Positions 24,622-39,115 are shown, counted from the stretch's first letter. The stretch is DNA of 64,000 nt from Paralichthys olivaceus (GCF_024713975.1 NC_091114.1:7226001-7290000); one strand, 5' to 3'. Translations and numbers: made by a program. The notes: generated by a model not told the origin, from the sequence alone.

Positions 24622-25409
24622 TATAATTTAATGTGTCTATCAAATGTGCATATTACATTCATTTACCCTGAGAGAAACACACTCACAACAGGAGTTTCTT
24701 TGACTACTAAATTCAGAGGTGCTTTTTATGTCTTCTCCTGGCTCTGCAGGGGTGGAAGCGATTTTCTCACTGCGTTCACAGCTGAGAGTTACTCACTATC
24801 ATGCTGTCAAAGTCCTCTCTTTTCAGGACACATTTCCCTTTTACAAGCTGATCTCGCTAAAAGAAATAAATAATACACCAATGTACTGTTTCTGCAACTT
24901 ACAAAGACTGTGTGACTTTTATTGTTTATAGCAGTTTAGTGGTTTTCCTGCTCATGATTTTTTGATGCACAAACTAGACAGAAAGCAAATTTCAATGGAA
25001 ATGAACTTGTGGAAACCTCATTACTTAAAGTGCCCCTTCCATTATCTTTGGGTTTGTGTTCCAATGTGCTCTTGCTCATGCATAATCCTTATTTATTTGA
25101 ATAACCTTGCTTTCTTCTCCTATCCCATTGCCAAAGCCTACAAGGACTCTTCAGTGGATAAGAACTTTCTACAAACACACACAAAATTCGATATGAAACC
25201 ACCATCTAGGGTGACTGTGTGTGCGTGCGTGTGCGTGTGTGCGTGCGTGAGTGCGTGTGTGACACTGTGTGTACCAGGTCATTGAATGGAGACACCGGGG
25301 CGAGACTGATTATGAATTATTGTGCTGGATGCTTGTGACATGTGGAGAGAGGATGAGATAATAAAGGGAGCAGGCAGCAGAGAGGACAGTCAAAGGTCTG
25401 TAAATGACG

Positions 25410-25430
25410 CACACACACACACACACACAC
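25410..25430. repeat. (CA)n microsatellite
   Basis: CA run of about 21 bp. Confidence 0.95.
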
Positions 25431-27655
25431 GCACATACAAACTTGTCTTTATGGACAAAGAAAGACAAACACTTCAACAGCAAAACGTTTTGCAAATCTG
25501 AGGTAAATCAATCATGTGTTATACTTCCTCTCTGTGCACAATGCATAAGTAATATATAGATATACAGTGAAACTTTGTTATATTGCTATTGTGATCATAT
25601 TGATTTATAGCTAAGCCCTGAGCTAAATTCATACAGAGCCTTCGTGACAGTAGATTAGAGAGAAGCTTGGGCCTCATTTTTCTGTCCGAACCCATCCAAG
25701 CTCAAGAGAAAAGTAACCAAACCTGACCTCTACTGAAGAAACACCCCTGGACAGACCCTTTAGTGATACTTAGTAATACTTTCCTCATTGCTAAGAAGAG
25801 AGCAGGTACATCCAGAAGAGACCCCCACAGGACCTTCTTCCTTTTAGAAAGTTAACAAATGGTGGTGTGAAGCTGAATTCATTTGTTTGCTTCCCTGACA
25901 CATAATCGCCTGCTGGGGCGAGTATGGGAAATCTCCAAACTGACAGCAGATCAAGGACAACCTCAAGATACAAAGCACATTCTGTGAGGAGCTGTTATGT
26001 TACTGTTATGAAGTGACCTATTTTGGCTTGCTGGCTTTTGTTTTCAGCCTTGACGTGCTGCTGAAAAGGTTAAAAGGACACAACTGCTTGGCGTAATATC
26101 AGCACACGATGTTCCCTTTTTTTATAAACTGTTGTACTTTGGAGAGGCTGCATACTTATCCTGAGATAATGGAATGGATAAACAAATTGGCTTTTTGTTT
26201 TTAGGCCTACATGATCAATCTTTGGTTTCACATTCAATTCAACTGGCATACAATCAACCACATGGGCTCTAAGTGGTATATTATTTTTGGTGGAGATAAT
26301 TCTGTAGGGCTTTAAAGCTAGACTGTGGATGAGTGTAGAGCTCGGTATCAAGAACATTTGCAAGAGAACATGTTAATGTGCATCACAAGCTTGAAATCAG
26401 TTAGCTGCACTGTAATAAGGCGAGTTAAACCAATATGATTATGTTATTTATTTCACAATCACCTCTCTAAAAGGTTGAACCTCTGCTGGGAGAACATTGC
26501 AATCAAGGAAAACTGGAAAACTTAAGTGGATCTTTTGTCTTTGCCACTCCCACAAATCAGTGCACACTGATGAAGCTTGGCTGATAAAGCGTGTCTGAGT
26601 GTGTCAGATAGCATTACTGATTAGCGCTTCATACAGGCTGAGACTGAAAATCTTTGACTTCCCTGGCTTTATCAGTTTATAGTTGATGAGATGCTTGACT
26701 GCTTAGCTGAGATTAAAAAGTACTTTAAATAATCCAAAATGCATCGACAGAAAAAAAGGACAGTGCTTGATTTTCCAGGTCTTTTTATGACAAAACAAAA
26801 TCATAAACTGCCTCAAACATGGGTCACATGCTCGCTCATCTCTTTTCCACCCATGGACAAACACAGTTAAAGTCCGAACAAAGGCAGAACAAATGTTTCA
26901 TTAGGTTCAGAACAAACTGTGTCTCCAGAGTGTCAATATGAAAACAACATCATATGACAGAGGCAATGTTACGCAGCTGCCGTGATATTTCAAGCACAGC
27001 AGGAAGAGGAGTTCACTGGGCAACAGTAACATGCAGCGCATGATATTCACAAGTTGTGAGACCTATCTGAGTTCAGCCTTCGGCTTTGGTTCAACAACTG
27101 TGTATTCACTCAAACAAAACACAACCTCAACCACTTTGAAAGAGCCGTCACATGTTCCCCTCTGCTCTGACTGCTGAGGATTTAAGTCAACACATTACAG
27201 AAGTGTGTGATTAAGGATTTCAAGGGCCTCAATTGCATGCAAATCAATGTGCAACTCCTATACAGTAGAGGAGTTTAGGGGAGGTCACAGTGAAGAGGTC
27301 AGGCTCAGTCTGAAGCCGTTTCAGACATGAAATCTGAAATATTTGTGGAAAATTGGTTCGGGACATTTACCAGAGTTTGTCTATTACATTTGAATTATAG
27401 GGGTCCAATGCATCCGTCATGAATTCTAAACATCATAAACACTACCCATTCAGTCGCTGTGAATTTGGACATTTCCCTGCTGCATCCTCACATGGGCTCA
27501 AATATTTTCTGGAGATTTTACTAGGTTGGTAGGGAGAGTTACACAAAATGTCTGGCGCAGCTTAATTTCAGGAAAGTGCCCGATGTTCAGTGCATGTCTG
27601 AAAGCAGCTTAAAGGACAAAGCTCGAATTTGCCTGACGCTGATTCTTGAAAAATT

Positions 27656-27870
<215 letters not shown>

Positions 27871-29463
27871 TTTCCGTGTTCTCGTTATTAAGACAAAGTG
27901 CCCCACTAGTTCTTCATTAATGACTGGAACAACTTCATGTCCAATCAAGTGATTCAAACCACTCTTTTTTTGGTTTCTATAGCAACAGACCTATTGAACC
28001 TCTCGAAGCTTGATTAACAGCGAGTCTGTGACGTAATGTACTCCATTATGATATACTTCACTGGTAATCACAAGCAAAAAGAACACTAACTATTAATAAA
28101 CACACAGAAACATATGTAAATGTACTCAATGTTCTGCAGTCACTTCATCCCAGTTTAGTGACTGAGTAGTGTGCAGCAGTATCCTTTATATGATAGGGCT
28201 TTTTGTCATGTTAATACCTTATACACTTTGCTGACCAATGTCTGCTCTCTAACTTAAGTAAATAACCAGTGACAAATCAATCAGAAATAAACAGTGGTTA
28301 TAGTTAGCTAATACAGTAGTAATTGATAGTTACCAAAGTAAGAAAATTAATTGATTATCCTTGGAATATTTCTTTCTAAATGAATGTCTTAAATTAATAG
28401 AACTTGATGTGCAAACAGAATATTCCATTCACATTTACAACTTAAAGAGCATAGTCTGATCATGACTCACACTGACATTACATCCACTACATCCGACGTT
28501 CCAGAAAACATTTCGTAAATAAATATCCCACACTAAAGGTGTCCCCATCACCCTCTGTGCTAATTGGAGTAGAGTATGAGGGGATTGTTTGGAATGTAGC
28601 CTGCATGGTGGGAAACCACCCAAGTAGGACACAAATAAAAGCCCAACATGTCGATGGGAGTGAAGAATATCAGCAGAATCACTCCTTATCTCTCCACACT
28701 CACTCACCATATTTTCCGTCTTAGTGGAGTTATTAAAACTGGCTAATTTGCATCAGTGCCAGGGACTAAGGTACTCAGCTCTGTCTATTTTGAGATGGCT
28801 AAGCTCTCAGCCTAGTTTTTCTTTGTGGATTGAGACGTTTTTTAGCCCTAGGCAATTAGGCAAACTCACTCGCCCTGTCAGCGAATGCATTGAATGCAAT
28901 CCTGCCATGAGAAATTAACCACTGGCCAGATTTTCCACCCTCCCTGTCTCCATTCAACACATGGTTTTCTTCATCCTTTTACTTCCTTCTCTTTTCCCTC
29001 TTCTGATGAAATGACAGAAAGAGTGATTAACTACAGAAATCTGCAGTTGCCCCCCTCACACACACATATGCACACATGCACACATGCATAGTGATGCACA
29101 AAGAAACTCAAATTCATCTTTCGTGTGAGGGCCGCTGAATGGTGCCGTGTGGAGAGCCCAATTTCCATGACAACAGGCCTGAGGATTAGGGTGAAAAACT
29201 GTCATTCCAGTGCAATTGTCAGAGCACCTTGATTCAGAAGAGCACTTAAGGGTGAAGGGAAGAAGCAGGCAGAGGACGGGGGTGGAATTTGGGTCACTTG
29301 GAAGGATCAAGGGAAAAACGGAGGAATGGGTAATGATCCTGCTGAAGATCACTTACCCCCACATCCCTGCTCATTGTGAGTCACTGTGGATAGGGGGTAA
29401 ACACGTAAAAATGTAAATGTATAGTGGTTTGGTATGAAGAAACTGAGATAAAGATGAAATGTG

Positions 29464-29488
29464 AGAAGAGAAGAGAAGAGAAGAGAAG
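29464..29488. repeat. (AAGAG)n microsatellite
   Basis: About five copies of AGAAG/AAGAG. Confidence 0.9.
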
Positions 29489-32400
29489 GGATGGTGATGC
29501 AAAGGAAGAAAGGGAGGGAAATGAGATGATCACAAAACGTGAAGCATCGCAACAATCCAGTAGCTTCAGCTGTTAATCTTCACAAGAAGGTAAACGATGG
29601 TGTAAAGTAATAGAAAATGTACTGTGTATTATGATGAAGACATTTTTATGCATTTTGTGTTGGTCTCATATTGAATTTCAAAATGAGTTTTTCCTTACTC
29701 TTGTCGAATGTTAAGGGCATCTATGAATCTGCAAATATGTTCAAGGTTTAATTGCTGGAAAAAAGACGTCTTTTCTATTCTATATGTCTTGGATTCAAAG
29801 GTAAATCTGAGAAACTTTCCCCCTTCAGAAACAATATGTTGATCTAACTGAACATGACTTAAGCATGTGGCAGGTACATGACAGACAGAGAGAAAACACA
29901 GCGCCCTGCCACCAAACATAACAGGACCATGAATAATCCTCAGCTGCAAAACTACTTTGACGGCTGCTTCAGAGACCTGGAAAGAACCTGATGCAGGTTA
30001 AAGAAACAGCTTAACATTTAAAATTCTCGTTTTATATATGTTGTTTATATTTTACCTCCTTTCTATGCGAGAGTAACAGACTTCAACAGATACAAACATA
30101 GCCACAAAGCAAAATGATGCATGTCTTGCTGCTTTGGAGAGCTAGTCACTCTCTCTATTTTCTTAAGTTAAGCTTTATATATCTTGGCACCACTGCACAA
30201 AATCCTTTATGTATTCATTAAATTTTTTTCATAGCAGTCTGACATGTTCTTTTAACCTGATTCATATGCTTCACTCCTGCCACAGACAGAGGGCTCATCA
30301 TTCATCACAGTCTCCTCTGTGTTGATCAGCTTGGAACAACGTTTGCACGCGTGGATGCTGCCTCCCTCCAATTAGCCGTTTCTGACGTTAGCAGCCATTC
30401 ATGTGATTTCTTAAAAACATCTGCTCTTGCTAAGTGGATCCAATGACTTAAAAAGACATGTTAACTGTCAGCGTACTGAAAAATGAAGCATCAGTGTTAA
30501 AGTAATATTAACGGAAGGCAAAAATCACATTTATTAGCAAAACAGAGGGGGGTATAAATGTTCTGCTGCCATGAGAAGTGCACTGATGATTTACAATCCA
30601 TGTACAGTGCAGTATATATTAATTCCTTGGCACACAGAAGGGGATATGCAAAAACACGTGTGCACATGACATGAATCTTTAAATCATGATCAACAGGAGA
30701 ACAAAAATTCATGAATATTTTAATGAGGACCACCCGTGGGATACAACAGTCAACATATAAATAAACAGGCACATGACAGTGACCTGATCAATGTACAGCC
30801 TGGAGGAACAGAGCGAGCTGTAAGAGACACACAGAGGGAGAGCGGAGACATCGTTACCATGATGTACTCATCTCCACTGTCAACCACTCACCTCATATAC
30901 ATGAGTGAGAGAGAGAGGCCGAGCAATGGCTGTGTGGTTATACAGCACTTAACACATGCACATGTCATGTACGCCCTCCAAATTGCCCTTGGATACAAAA
31001 TGTGTAGTGAGAGCTGCAGATCTTCTGCTGTAAACATCTTGTGATAAGCTTTAAGTTATGTACTAGAAATTACACTCAAATCCCACCATAAATCTATATG
31101 TGCTAAAAAAAATTCCAAGTGCAAGATTGTTGTAAACCACAAATGTACCAGAGTGACAAATTTCTATTTTGAGTCGGGAAAAGGAAATGAAGAAGACAAT
31201 GTGTAGCGCTCAGTAGCTTGAGACCACCACAGCTGGCACCCTCTATAGACTATGCTGCTGCTTGTTCTCCATCTGAGTCGTGGGAACTAAGAACAACAAG
31301 AGAATAGATTGTTGGGGAAGTCACATGACACATGGACAGATCCGATGGGACCATGCTGTGCTGTAACTCTCAGTGTACAGAGCTATACTGTTACTGTCTA
31401 TACTGTCCCTCAGCAGAGATGAGCAGGATGTGCTTTCTGACATCTCAACTTCACACCATTACAAAGACGACCAGTGATGCTCTGGCTACATCAACGACCA
31501 AAGAGTACGCCATGTTCCAGCCACTTGCTGAAATTAAGTTTTTGCACTTGGATATTTTGCATCAGGTCAGGCACTGCGACACAGTTAGAAGGGACAGGTG
31601 ACTGAACATTACCAGAAGAAGAGATATCTGTTGCAAAAAGTTTAAGATCAAGGCCTTTCATCCCTAAAAATACCTTGGTTTTGCATTTTAGCAATGGCAA
31701 AATTTGTATAAAATGTCACTGCATCACCAATCTGCTGATACAAGGTGATATAACAAGTGCTGTTTATCATAAGACTACCAGGGGACAACCTGACCAGAAT
31801 AACGTCATCATTCTCAGAGCATTAGCCCCAGAGACGATGAAGATGAAAGATGAGTCACCCGTGTTTCTGAGGACTCTCTCTGCAGTATTCCTCCAGAGAA
31901 CATCATTCCTGTACATGTGGTAGATTAGAAACACTGACTTATTGATGAGGTTGTAGTCACAAGATCCTCAGGAGCTTCTGTTGTTTGGCAGACAATCTGT
32001 TTCCTGTTATTTTCTCATGCGGCTGAATGCAAAGGCCCTTGAGGTGAGCTCAAAGGGGTGGGTGGTACAGCAGCATCATAGTCATCATTGTGATAGTGCA
32101 CCACCACCATCAATTGCACAACATCTGAATCAGTGTTAATTCAACATCCTGACTTCAAAAGGTTCAGTTGCTGTCTGAATAATTACCTTACACAGTAAAT
32201 CTTGTAGCAAATTAAAAATAAAACATAATCTCTATATCAGCCGCTGCCTTCAAGGTGTGAGGAGCAAAGAAAATATTCAAACCACTGTTCTTCTGTTATT
32301 TTTCATAGTGACCATCTCAGTAAAGGTCAAACAATCCCCAAGAACTGCTAATATGTTGTGTTCAAGTGTGTGAAACCTCCAAATCCTCATTCAATCAAAG

Positions 32401-33248
32401 TTGCTCAGGATACTGTGGATAAAAACATGTCTTCTTAGAGGCTGTCTACTATACTCTGTACAATCCAGTCCACTGCCTTGATGCTTTCATTTGTGTTTTT
32501 CTTGTTCCCTGATGCAAGGAACAAGCCAGTACATTTAGCTTTAACTTTTTTTTTTTTCCTTGATCTTGATGAAATAAAAAAAGGCATATTTAGTGGTACT
32601 TATATCTGTGTGTGCAATTTGGCACAGATCGAAATCCAGATTACTGAATTTAAATGTGGTTTCATACAGGGACTGTTGGACCTTAGCGGAGGTATGTGTT
32701 CTATCTAGTTCCAGTTTTATTAAAGCAGGCAGAGTTCATTTCAAGATCTTTGGGTTGAAAATACACCACACTCTCCCATGTCTCTGTTTGATAATGATAC
32801 ATCCCACATACAATCTATATACACTAAAATATATACCTTAAATTTACATAAAGGGACAGGACAGACTGCTCCTCCTAAAACTAAAGTACTAAAAGTAATA
32901 TTGTGATTTAACACTGTCACCTTCCAAAAAGTGAGAAATCAAATGTTAGGTCATATTTCCCTCCCTGAGCACAAAGCTAAAGCAGCAGTGTTAAACAGAC
33001 CTTTTGGAGGACGTAGTGTCGTCGTGCTGCAGACTCCTGACTCCCTGACAGACCAGACCCAGCTTCAACTCTCCATCCATCATCTCATTAGAGGGGGAAG
33101 TGTCCCCGGGCCTTCGATAACAAACGAGATTGCAGATTGATATGTAATGGATAATCACATTTCTGAGTGCTTGAATGGTATTAGTTACACACTGAATGTA
33201 GGAGGTGGAGACCTGCAGGGTTAAGTGCTCTAACAGGAGACTTTCACC

Positions 33249-33272
33249 AAAGAAAGAAAGAAAGAAAGAAGA
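33249..33272. repeat. (AAAG)n microsatellite
   Basis: About five to six copies of AAAG. Confidence 0.9.
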
Positions 33273-33474
33273 AACAATTGAGAAACAACTTGAACAATTA
33301 ACAAATGAACTTACAGGTTAATGTCTCACCAGGTTGTGGATCTTCTAATTCATCTTCCTGTCAAGAAAGTTAGCAACTTCCACTACTCACCTTTCAGAAC
33401 AACTCCCCTTCGTTGCCAGACATGCTAACGTTAGCATCGCTAATTTGTTAGTGTCGTGTGTTTTTTTTTTTGAT

Positions 33475-33590
33475 GAGTCTGACCTTTGACCTGACAGCGC
33501 AACAACGGTGAAGCCAAACTGGCTCGATCGCCATCTGGTGGCCGGATGCAGTATAGGTCATAAATCCGGCCTCCTGCAACAGGCGAAACC
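33475..33590 (+). repeat. Dispersed repeat, 'tgtatataaagatg' family, copy C, with CTCF-like motif
   Basis: It keeps 'gtgaagccaaactggctcg', 'cgccatctggtggcc' and 'gatgcagtataggtcataa' in family order, but the ends are decayed. On the - strand the middle block reads GGCCACCAGATGGCG (33529-33543), which fits the CTCF core CCACCAGATGGCG. Copies A and B have lost this block. Confidence 0.7.
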
Positions 33591-33669
33591 ATAAAACAAC
33601 AAGGTAAATACACATAAATATCACACTAGTGTAGTGAAGGTTCACACACACACACACACAAAACAGCGA

Positions 33670-33811
33670 ATTGATTTGTTTTTCCATTTAGATTATTAGA
33701 AACACTCAGTGTACTAATGTTGACCATTCTTTAAATCAAACACACTTAAAGTCAAATTGTTTTCCCATCCAGATTATTAGAAACAATTAAAAGTACCAAT
33801 GTTAAGCCATA
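33670..33811. repeat. Imperfect tandem duplication, two units of about 57 bp
   Basis: Unit 1 (33670-33727) and unit 2 (33755-33811) share a 'ttgtttt(t/c)cca' start, 'agattattagaaaca' in the middle, and a 'gta(c)taatgtt...ccat' end. The units are diverged, so the duplication is old. Confidence 0.65.
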
Positions 33812-35721
33812 ACCCCCCCCCACACACACAAACACTCACTCACTCGCAAAAACACACACTTCTGAGAGCAAAAATTCCCTTCTTACACGTTGTTATATTC
33901 TGACCCAGTTATACAGGATCGGCCCTGAAATAGGGCTCACGTGGATGAAAGAACAACACGGTTGGTCCCTGTTTGTACTCCTGAGCTAAAGCAGATTTTA
34001 AATGACTGATTTTCATTTTGTTAATGCAAACACCATGACAGAGGCCCTCAGGCTTCACATCTGCCACAGGGTAAGCTTTGAACATTTATAAAAAAAAAGA
34101 GTTCCTTATGGAGAGTACAATGATGATTTCTGACTCTTCTTTTAAATGACATTAAATAAAGTCCAGACGTTACACTTAAATGTTGTCACTTCCCTCTTTG
34201 GTCTTTCATGTTCATAACAATCTAGTTTGACCCCGTCTACTGAACCAAGCAGTCGCAAGCAGTATGCTGTGTTAATACTGTAAACAAGCTATTTTCACAG
34301 TTTTACCTCTAAACCAGTTATTACACATTACTGTGGACAGTGGTTAACATGCTGAGGCAAGTCTTTGGTTTTACAATGAAATCAGATTCTGTTGAGTATT
34401 TTTTCTCATCATTTCTCATCATCAACAGGCAAGTCAGAACACACTATTCTTGTCAATGGAGCACATCAATCGAGTGTTTGCCACGAGTTAGGCCAGAAGG
34501 TCAGTACCACTTTCATCTGTACAGCAAACTATTGAACTGTTAAAGAGACAATAATGTATTTTTGGTGAGCTTAAACATTACTAGTGCAGGATTACTCTAC
34601 CTCAACAGATACAGTATGAGTGGGCGACACAATTTTTTTTACAAAAATTCAAGTTATATGCTTCCATGTGCCTGCCAGGATGTACTGAGGAGATTTCCCA
34701 ATTTCATGCTGCTGTTCCCATCACAGGGACGTGAACTGAGACTTCTCAAGGCAGCAAACAACTTAACACTGATTTAACCTAAATCACACAGTGAATAACA
34801 CTAAACCCAAAAGTAAACGTCAAAATGGTTCGAGAACTGAAAAAGCAACTAGTGTGTGAAATAAGGACCGGGCAAACTTTTCCCCAATCCCCCCCTCAGC
34901 AAATCAAAAAGGCATAGCGGATTAGTGTGCTGTCGCAAAGCTCCTATTGACCTAGAAGTATGTGTGGTTATCACAACTAAATTAGAAAGCACGTGTGTAT
35001 TTCATTATGTGTGTGTACGCATTTGTCACCGTGTGTGTGTGTGCAAGAGAACGATTAAGCTGCAGGCATATCTGAACACCTAATCCCCTTCCATGGGCCT
35101 TCATATTGGGGACTGAACATTCAACATCAATTTCAGTGTAAGGGCCCCACAGTGAAATCTATGCATCCCAGTGTTAATCTTAAATACAGCGTATACGTTG
35201 CAGACATAAGAGATATAATTAGAGTGTGGAGGTCTGACAGGCAGGTGGGAAGGTGGAGGAGTGTGAGGTGTGTGTGGACATATATTGTAAACTGGGAGAG
35301 GGGAGAAAAATGAAGGGTGACAGGGTGGAGAGTTGCCATTGTGTTCAAGAAGCCACTGTCCAACATTATCATTAAGCACATCTGAGCTGTGCATCACACA
35401 CACAAACACACACACACTTTTAAATCAGGACTGGGCAGATTGATCTGGGAATGGCATAGTACAGAGAGTTGGCAGAAGTTATATTATCCTGTCTCAAATA
35501 CACACACTCACACACACACACCTCATCTTATCTCCCTTAAGCAGATGTACATGTTACACATTTTTTCATGTCACACCAAAAAAGTAGTAGGTGTGTGTGT
35601 GTGTGTGTGTGTGCATGTGAGAGAGAGTTCAGTGACTGCTCATCAATCACTTCTCATTTCACAACCCAGCGCCAAAGCCTCTTACACAGACCACAGCATT
35701 CAATAAAAAGCCTTTATCTAC

Positions 35722-35754
<33 letters not shown>

Positions 35755-35840
35755 CAAATCTTTAATACTGTAGTTTCCCCATCTCACCCAATCCCTTTGA
35801 CATCTCGATTTTATCTTTGTGGCTAAGGCGCACAAACACA

Positions 35841-35962
<122 letters not shown>

Positions 35963-36284
35963 CCTTGCACTTGGCCTGTCATTCATGTTTTTCTTGATTC
36001 ATCTAAAAATGAAACTTTAACATGTGTTTATTTCTCCCCCTGCAGATATGACAGGCGCTGGAGACTCTGTAGTTTCAAAAATGTGGGAGTTATTATGTTT
36101 AAAACACTTCAGTGAAATGTGTGTATTTTGTACATATTCTGCATTTTTTATTAAATGCTTATGTTGATTCAATTGCCTTTTTATAATAATAATAATAAGA
36201 ACAACAATAATATGTATACAACATGTGATAATATTATCAAATTATATACTCAAATAGGTGATCAATAATTAGTTTGAAAATAAA

Positions 36285-36292
36285 TGACGTAA
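36285..36292 (+). promoter_or_regulatory. CRE-like motif upstream of m1ap
   Basis: TGACGTAA is a one-base variant of the CREB/CREM/ATF site TGACGTCA. It lies about 195 bp before the candidate 5' exon end of m1ap. CREM-type factors are known to drive male germ-cell genes, but binding here is only inferred. Confidence 0.3.
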
Positions 36293-36420
36293 TGAACCTT
36301 GTTTACTTGGAAAATAATAGTAAAGTATATTGAGCTCCAAGTTAATATTTCTGCATGGTAAGTATTTAAATGCGGGTGACACATCTTTCCCATAGACAAT
36401 CTTTGCCTGTAACGCTGCTG

Positions 36421-36481
36421 TGTGTGCAGGCGTCAGAGAGTAGCAGGAGACAGAGGCTGTGCAACCCCACTGTGTTTACAG
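36421..36481 (+). other. Candidate non-coding 5' exon of m1ap
   Basis: A stretch ending in the strong donor ACAG|GTGAGC at 36481/36482 precedes the coding region by 2.6 kb. The first m1ap ATG directly follows an acceptor, so an upstream untranslated exon must exist, and this is the best donor I saw nearby. The start of the exon is unknown; the given start is a placeholder. Another upstream exon could be the true one. Confidence 0.35.
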
Positions 36482-39115
36482 GTGAGCGTTAGCCCGCTAG
36501 GTGGGAAACTGTTAGCTTACAGTTGTTTATGTAGTGACAGGAAGTTGGAGGTTGTCGATTTTCTTCATAAATATTTCTGATACTTTCAAAAATATTGTGT
36601 GTCTACTGCATCTACTTAAATATTCCAGCGAAGGAGAGGAGGAGGATAAACCTAGCAAAGGTAACTTCTAGCTAAAGGTGGCTTAATGTAATTTAGGCTA
36701 GCAAAAGTCAGCTAGCAGTCATCTGAATAATAGTTTAGCATATTTCTTTCCCCCTTGAGCTCTTGAAAATATTCAAATTCTTTAATTTTGCTTTAATTCT
36801 CTGCTCCCATGCTTTCATCCATTAATTTAAATCTTTTTCAAGGTTAAAATAAGCTAATTCTGATGTTGATGATGGCTCGTCACATATCAAGTTGACACAC
36901 CATTTTAATCATGTTGTGTACGAGATGCATTTATGTCAGCAGAGAAATGGAGCTGGGTGTGGCGATCAGAAGCTAATGTTGTTTGCCTACCGGGCTGAAT
37001 GTATTTCTGTTTACACGGATAGTGCTCCAAGAGATGATGGCAGGATCAAAGGGGCGAGTGAAAGAGATGTGTGATCTGGGTGGTGAGGAGGATCAAATTA
37101 GGCACATAAAGGCTGATAAAGCTGAGTCAGATGAGAGAGGCATTACATCAAACGACAAACCCATTTTCACACAATATGCTCTTTATATTGGATCTAACTG
37201 GCAACATAGCCCTTCTCTGTGAAGATCAGGACAGTGGGTTTCAGATCCTGGGGGATAATGAGTCCTCAGAGCTCAGCTTTTGAAGGGAAGGGATGTTTGT
37301 TGGGTGAGTTTTACTTTACAAAAGCAACTCAGGCTTTCAGGTGAATCCCATGAGCCCTGGTACCTTGGCTTGTATGTTAATGTGTGTATGTGTACAAAAC
37401 CCGGGACAGACAAATGAAATGAAGCAGACTCGGTGGCAGATTCATGGCAACATAATGACAGAAATGTATTCATTACTCAAATACTAAAAGAGAATCTGCA
37501 AACAAAATTGTAAGTCTTTAGAAATGCTGCACCCAGACCTTGAACACAGGCTGATCACAGGTTTTTGCTTGTGTTTATGCTACTTCCAGTTTAGTCCCAA
37601 AGCACACTCCATGTTGGGATAGGAATAAATATACTGCACCCAAACACAAATTGTATTTTTTGTTTAATAATTGGTCCAAATCCCTATTGTACTCTATTTA
37701 TAGAGCTATAAAGAATAATAATATGTGAAAGATGGCAATTTGTGAAGCAGAGACTGGTGATTGTTTTGCATTTTTGGTTTAAAAATGCCTTGAACTATTA
37801 ATTTATCATCAATCTGACAATTTATTTGAGTCTAATCTGTATATTTGTATTGTGATCTGCAGCTATAAATTGTTGATCAAAGCGAGTCTTGCGAAAAGAC
37901 AAAAAGCCCCAAAAACCTGTATCATTGTTTCGTTTCATGTCTACTCTCGTCCACTCAGGTGTGGAATGATTAATGACTAACAGTACAGATAGTGTCACAA
38001 CAGGGGGTCCTTGATGTTACTAAATACAGGGTTTCCCACGCAGTAATGATGATGCTAGTGAGCAGACACAAGAAGGGAGATCCATGCAGATATACTTAAT
38101 AACAGGGTTTCACACAGAATGATTGACTCTGAAACATGAGGGGTTTTCCCTTCTGCATCCATCTGGCTACATCCTCTGTGCTGCATGACTGATTGTTGGC
38201 TTTGGACAGCTACACACACGTTTTCCCATCTGATGATGCGTTTCAAGAAGTAAAAGGGAAAAAAGATTGTTTTCCCTGATACATATGGATAAGGTGAAGG
38301 GTTTAACAATTTAAACCTCAACAATTCTAATTGCTGTGTAAAAGTTACATATTTTTATCTTTTAGTTACAAAAATATATGAGCTCATTCTAATTCATCAA
38401 ACTGGAGGTTATACATTCACATTGTTAAGTGACTATCCTGATATTGGACTGTTTACCAGGCAAAACTGAATATTTGAAGATGTCACCTTGAGTTGAGGAA
38501 AATGATAAAAACTATATCCAGCAGGTAAGAATCAAGATGCACTTTAATCTTCAGATTACTATATAACAGAAATAATCACAAATTGTAGATCCTATAGCAT
38601 TGATATTGATAAAGTTACTCTACTAGTACAACTTATATACTGATGTGGGGTAATTAGACTCAAATGCAGGGGACCAGGGTTGTAGATTTAAGGTGTTATC
38701 TCTGTGCAAAAGGTTATACACAAGAAGTCAGTCCAAAACAGACAAGCAGTAGAATAGAATCCAAAGTCTAGAAACCCAAGTAAAGGTCGCACAGAGGGAG
38801 GCTTCACTAATAACTCACATGAGGGTCATGAAATAATCTGGCAGTGGTACAATGGGAGGCGTCGTCTGTATCAAGGGGTTTCTAGTTAGCGATGTACAAA
38901 ATTAAACAGGAAGTGGATATTCCGAAAAACTAAACGTGATGTTTCATACAGTATTATAACTAACTGCACTTCATTAACCCATTACCCCATATAATTTAAT
39001 CCCTTATAATAGGGTTCTGTTTTAAGCCCACTTACAAGAACACTGATGCCAGTATTCACCATTCACATTATATCTTTATCCATTTCCTTTGTCATCGAGT
39101 GTTTCTTGTTTTCAG
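36482..39115. other. Probable first intron of m1ap
   Basis: 2.6 kb of AT-rich DNA between the candidate non-coding exon and the first coding exon. The segment 38640-38800 ('agactcaaatgcagggga', then 'gcaaaaggtt') resembles a common fish dispersed repeat. No RNA gene or other exon was recognised. Confidence 0.35.
38640..38800. repeat. Possible dispersed repeat, class unknown
   Basis: The phrases 'agactcaaatgcagggga', 'gtgcaaaaggttata' and 'gtccaaaacagacaag' follow the order of a frequent fish repeat. Judged by eye only. Confidence 0.35.

Larger units (their letters stand above)
24027..27655. other. Intergenic, no gene seen
   Basis: Contains an (AT)n run at 24588-24619, a GCGTGTG-rich tract at 25217-25261 and a (CA)n run at 25410-25430. 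No exon with splice sites and no RNA gene was recognised. Confidence 0.5.

Noticed and set aside
39089-39115. Upstream extension of the first m1ap coding exon
   Set aside because: The extra residues translate the polypyrimidine tract and acceptor (TTTTCAG), and the supposed start is not ATG.
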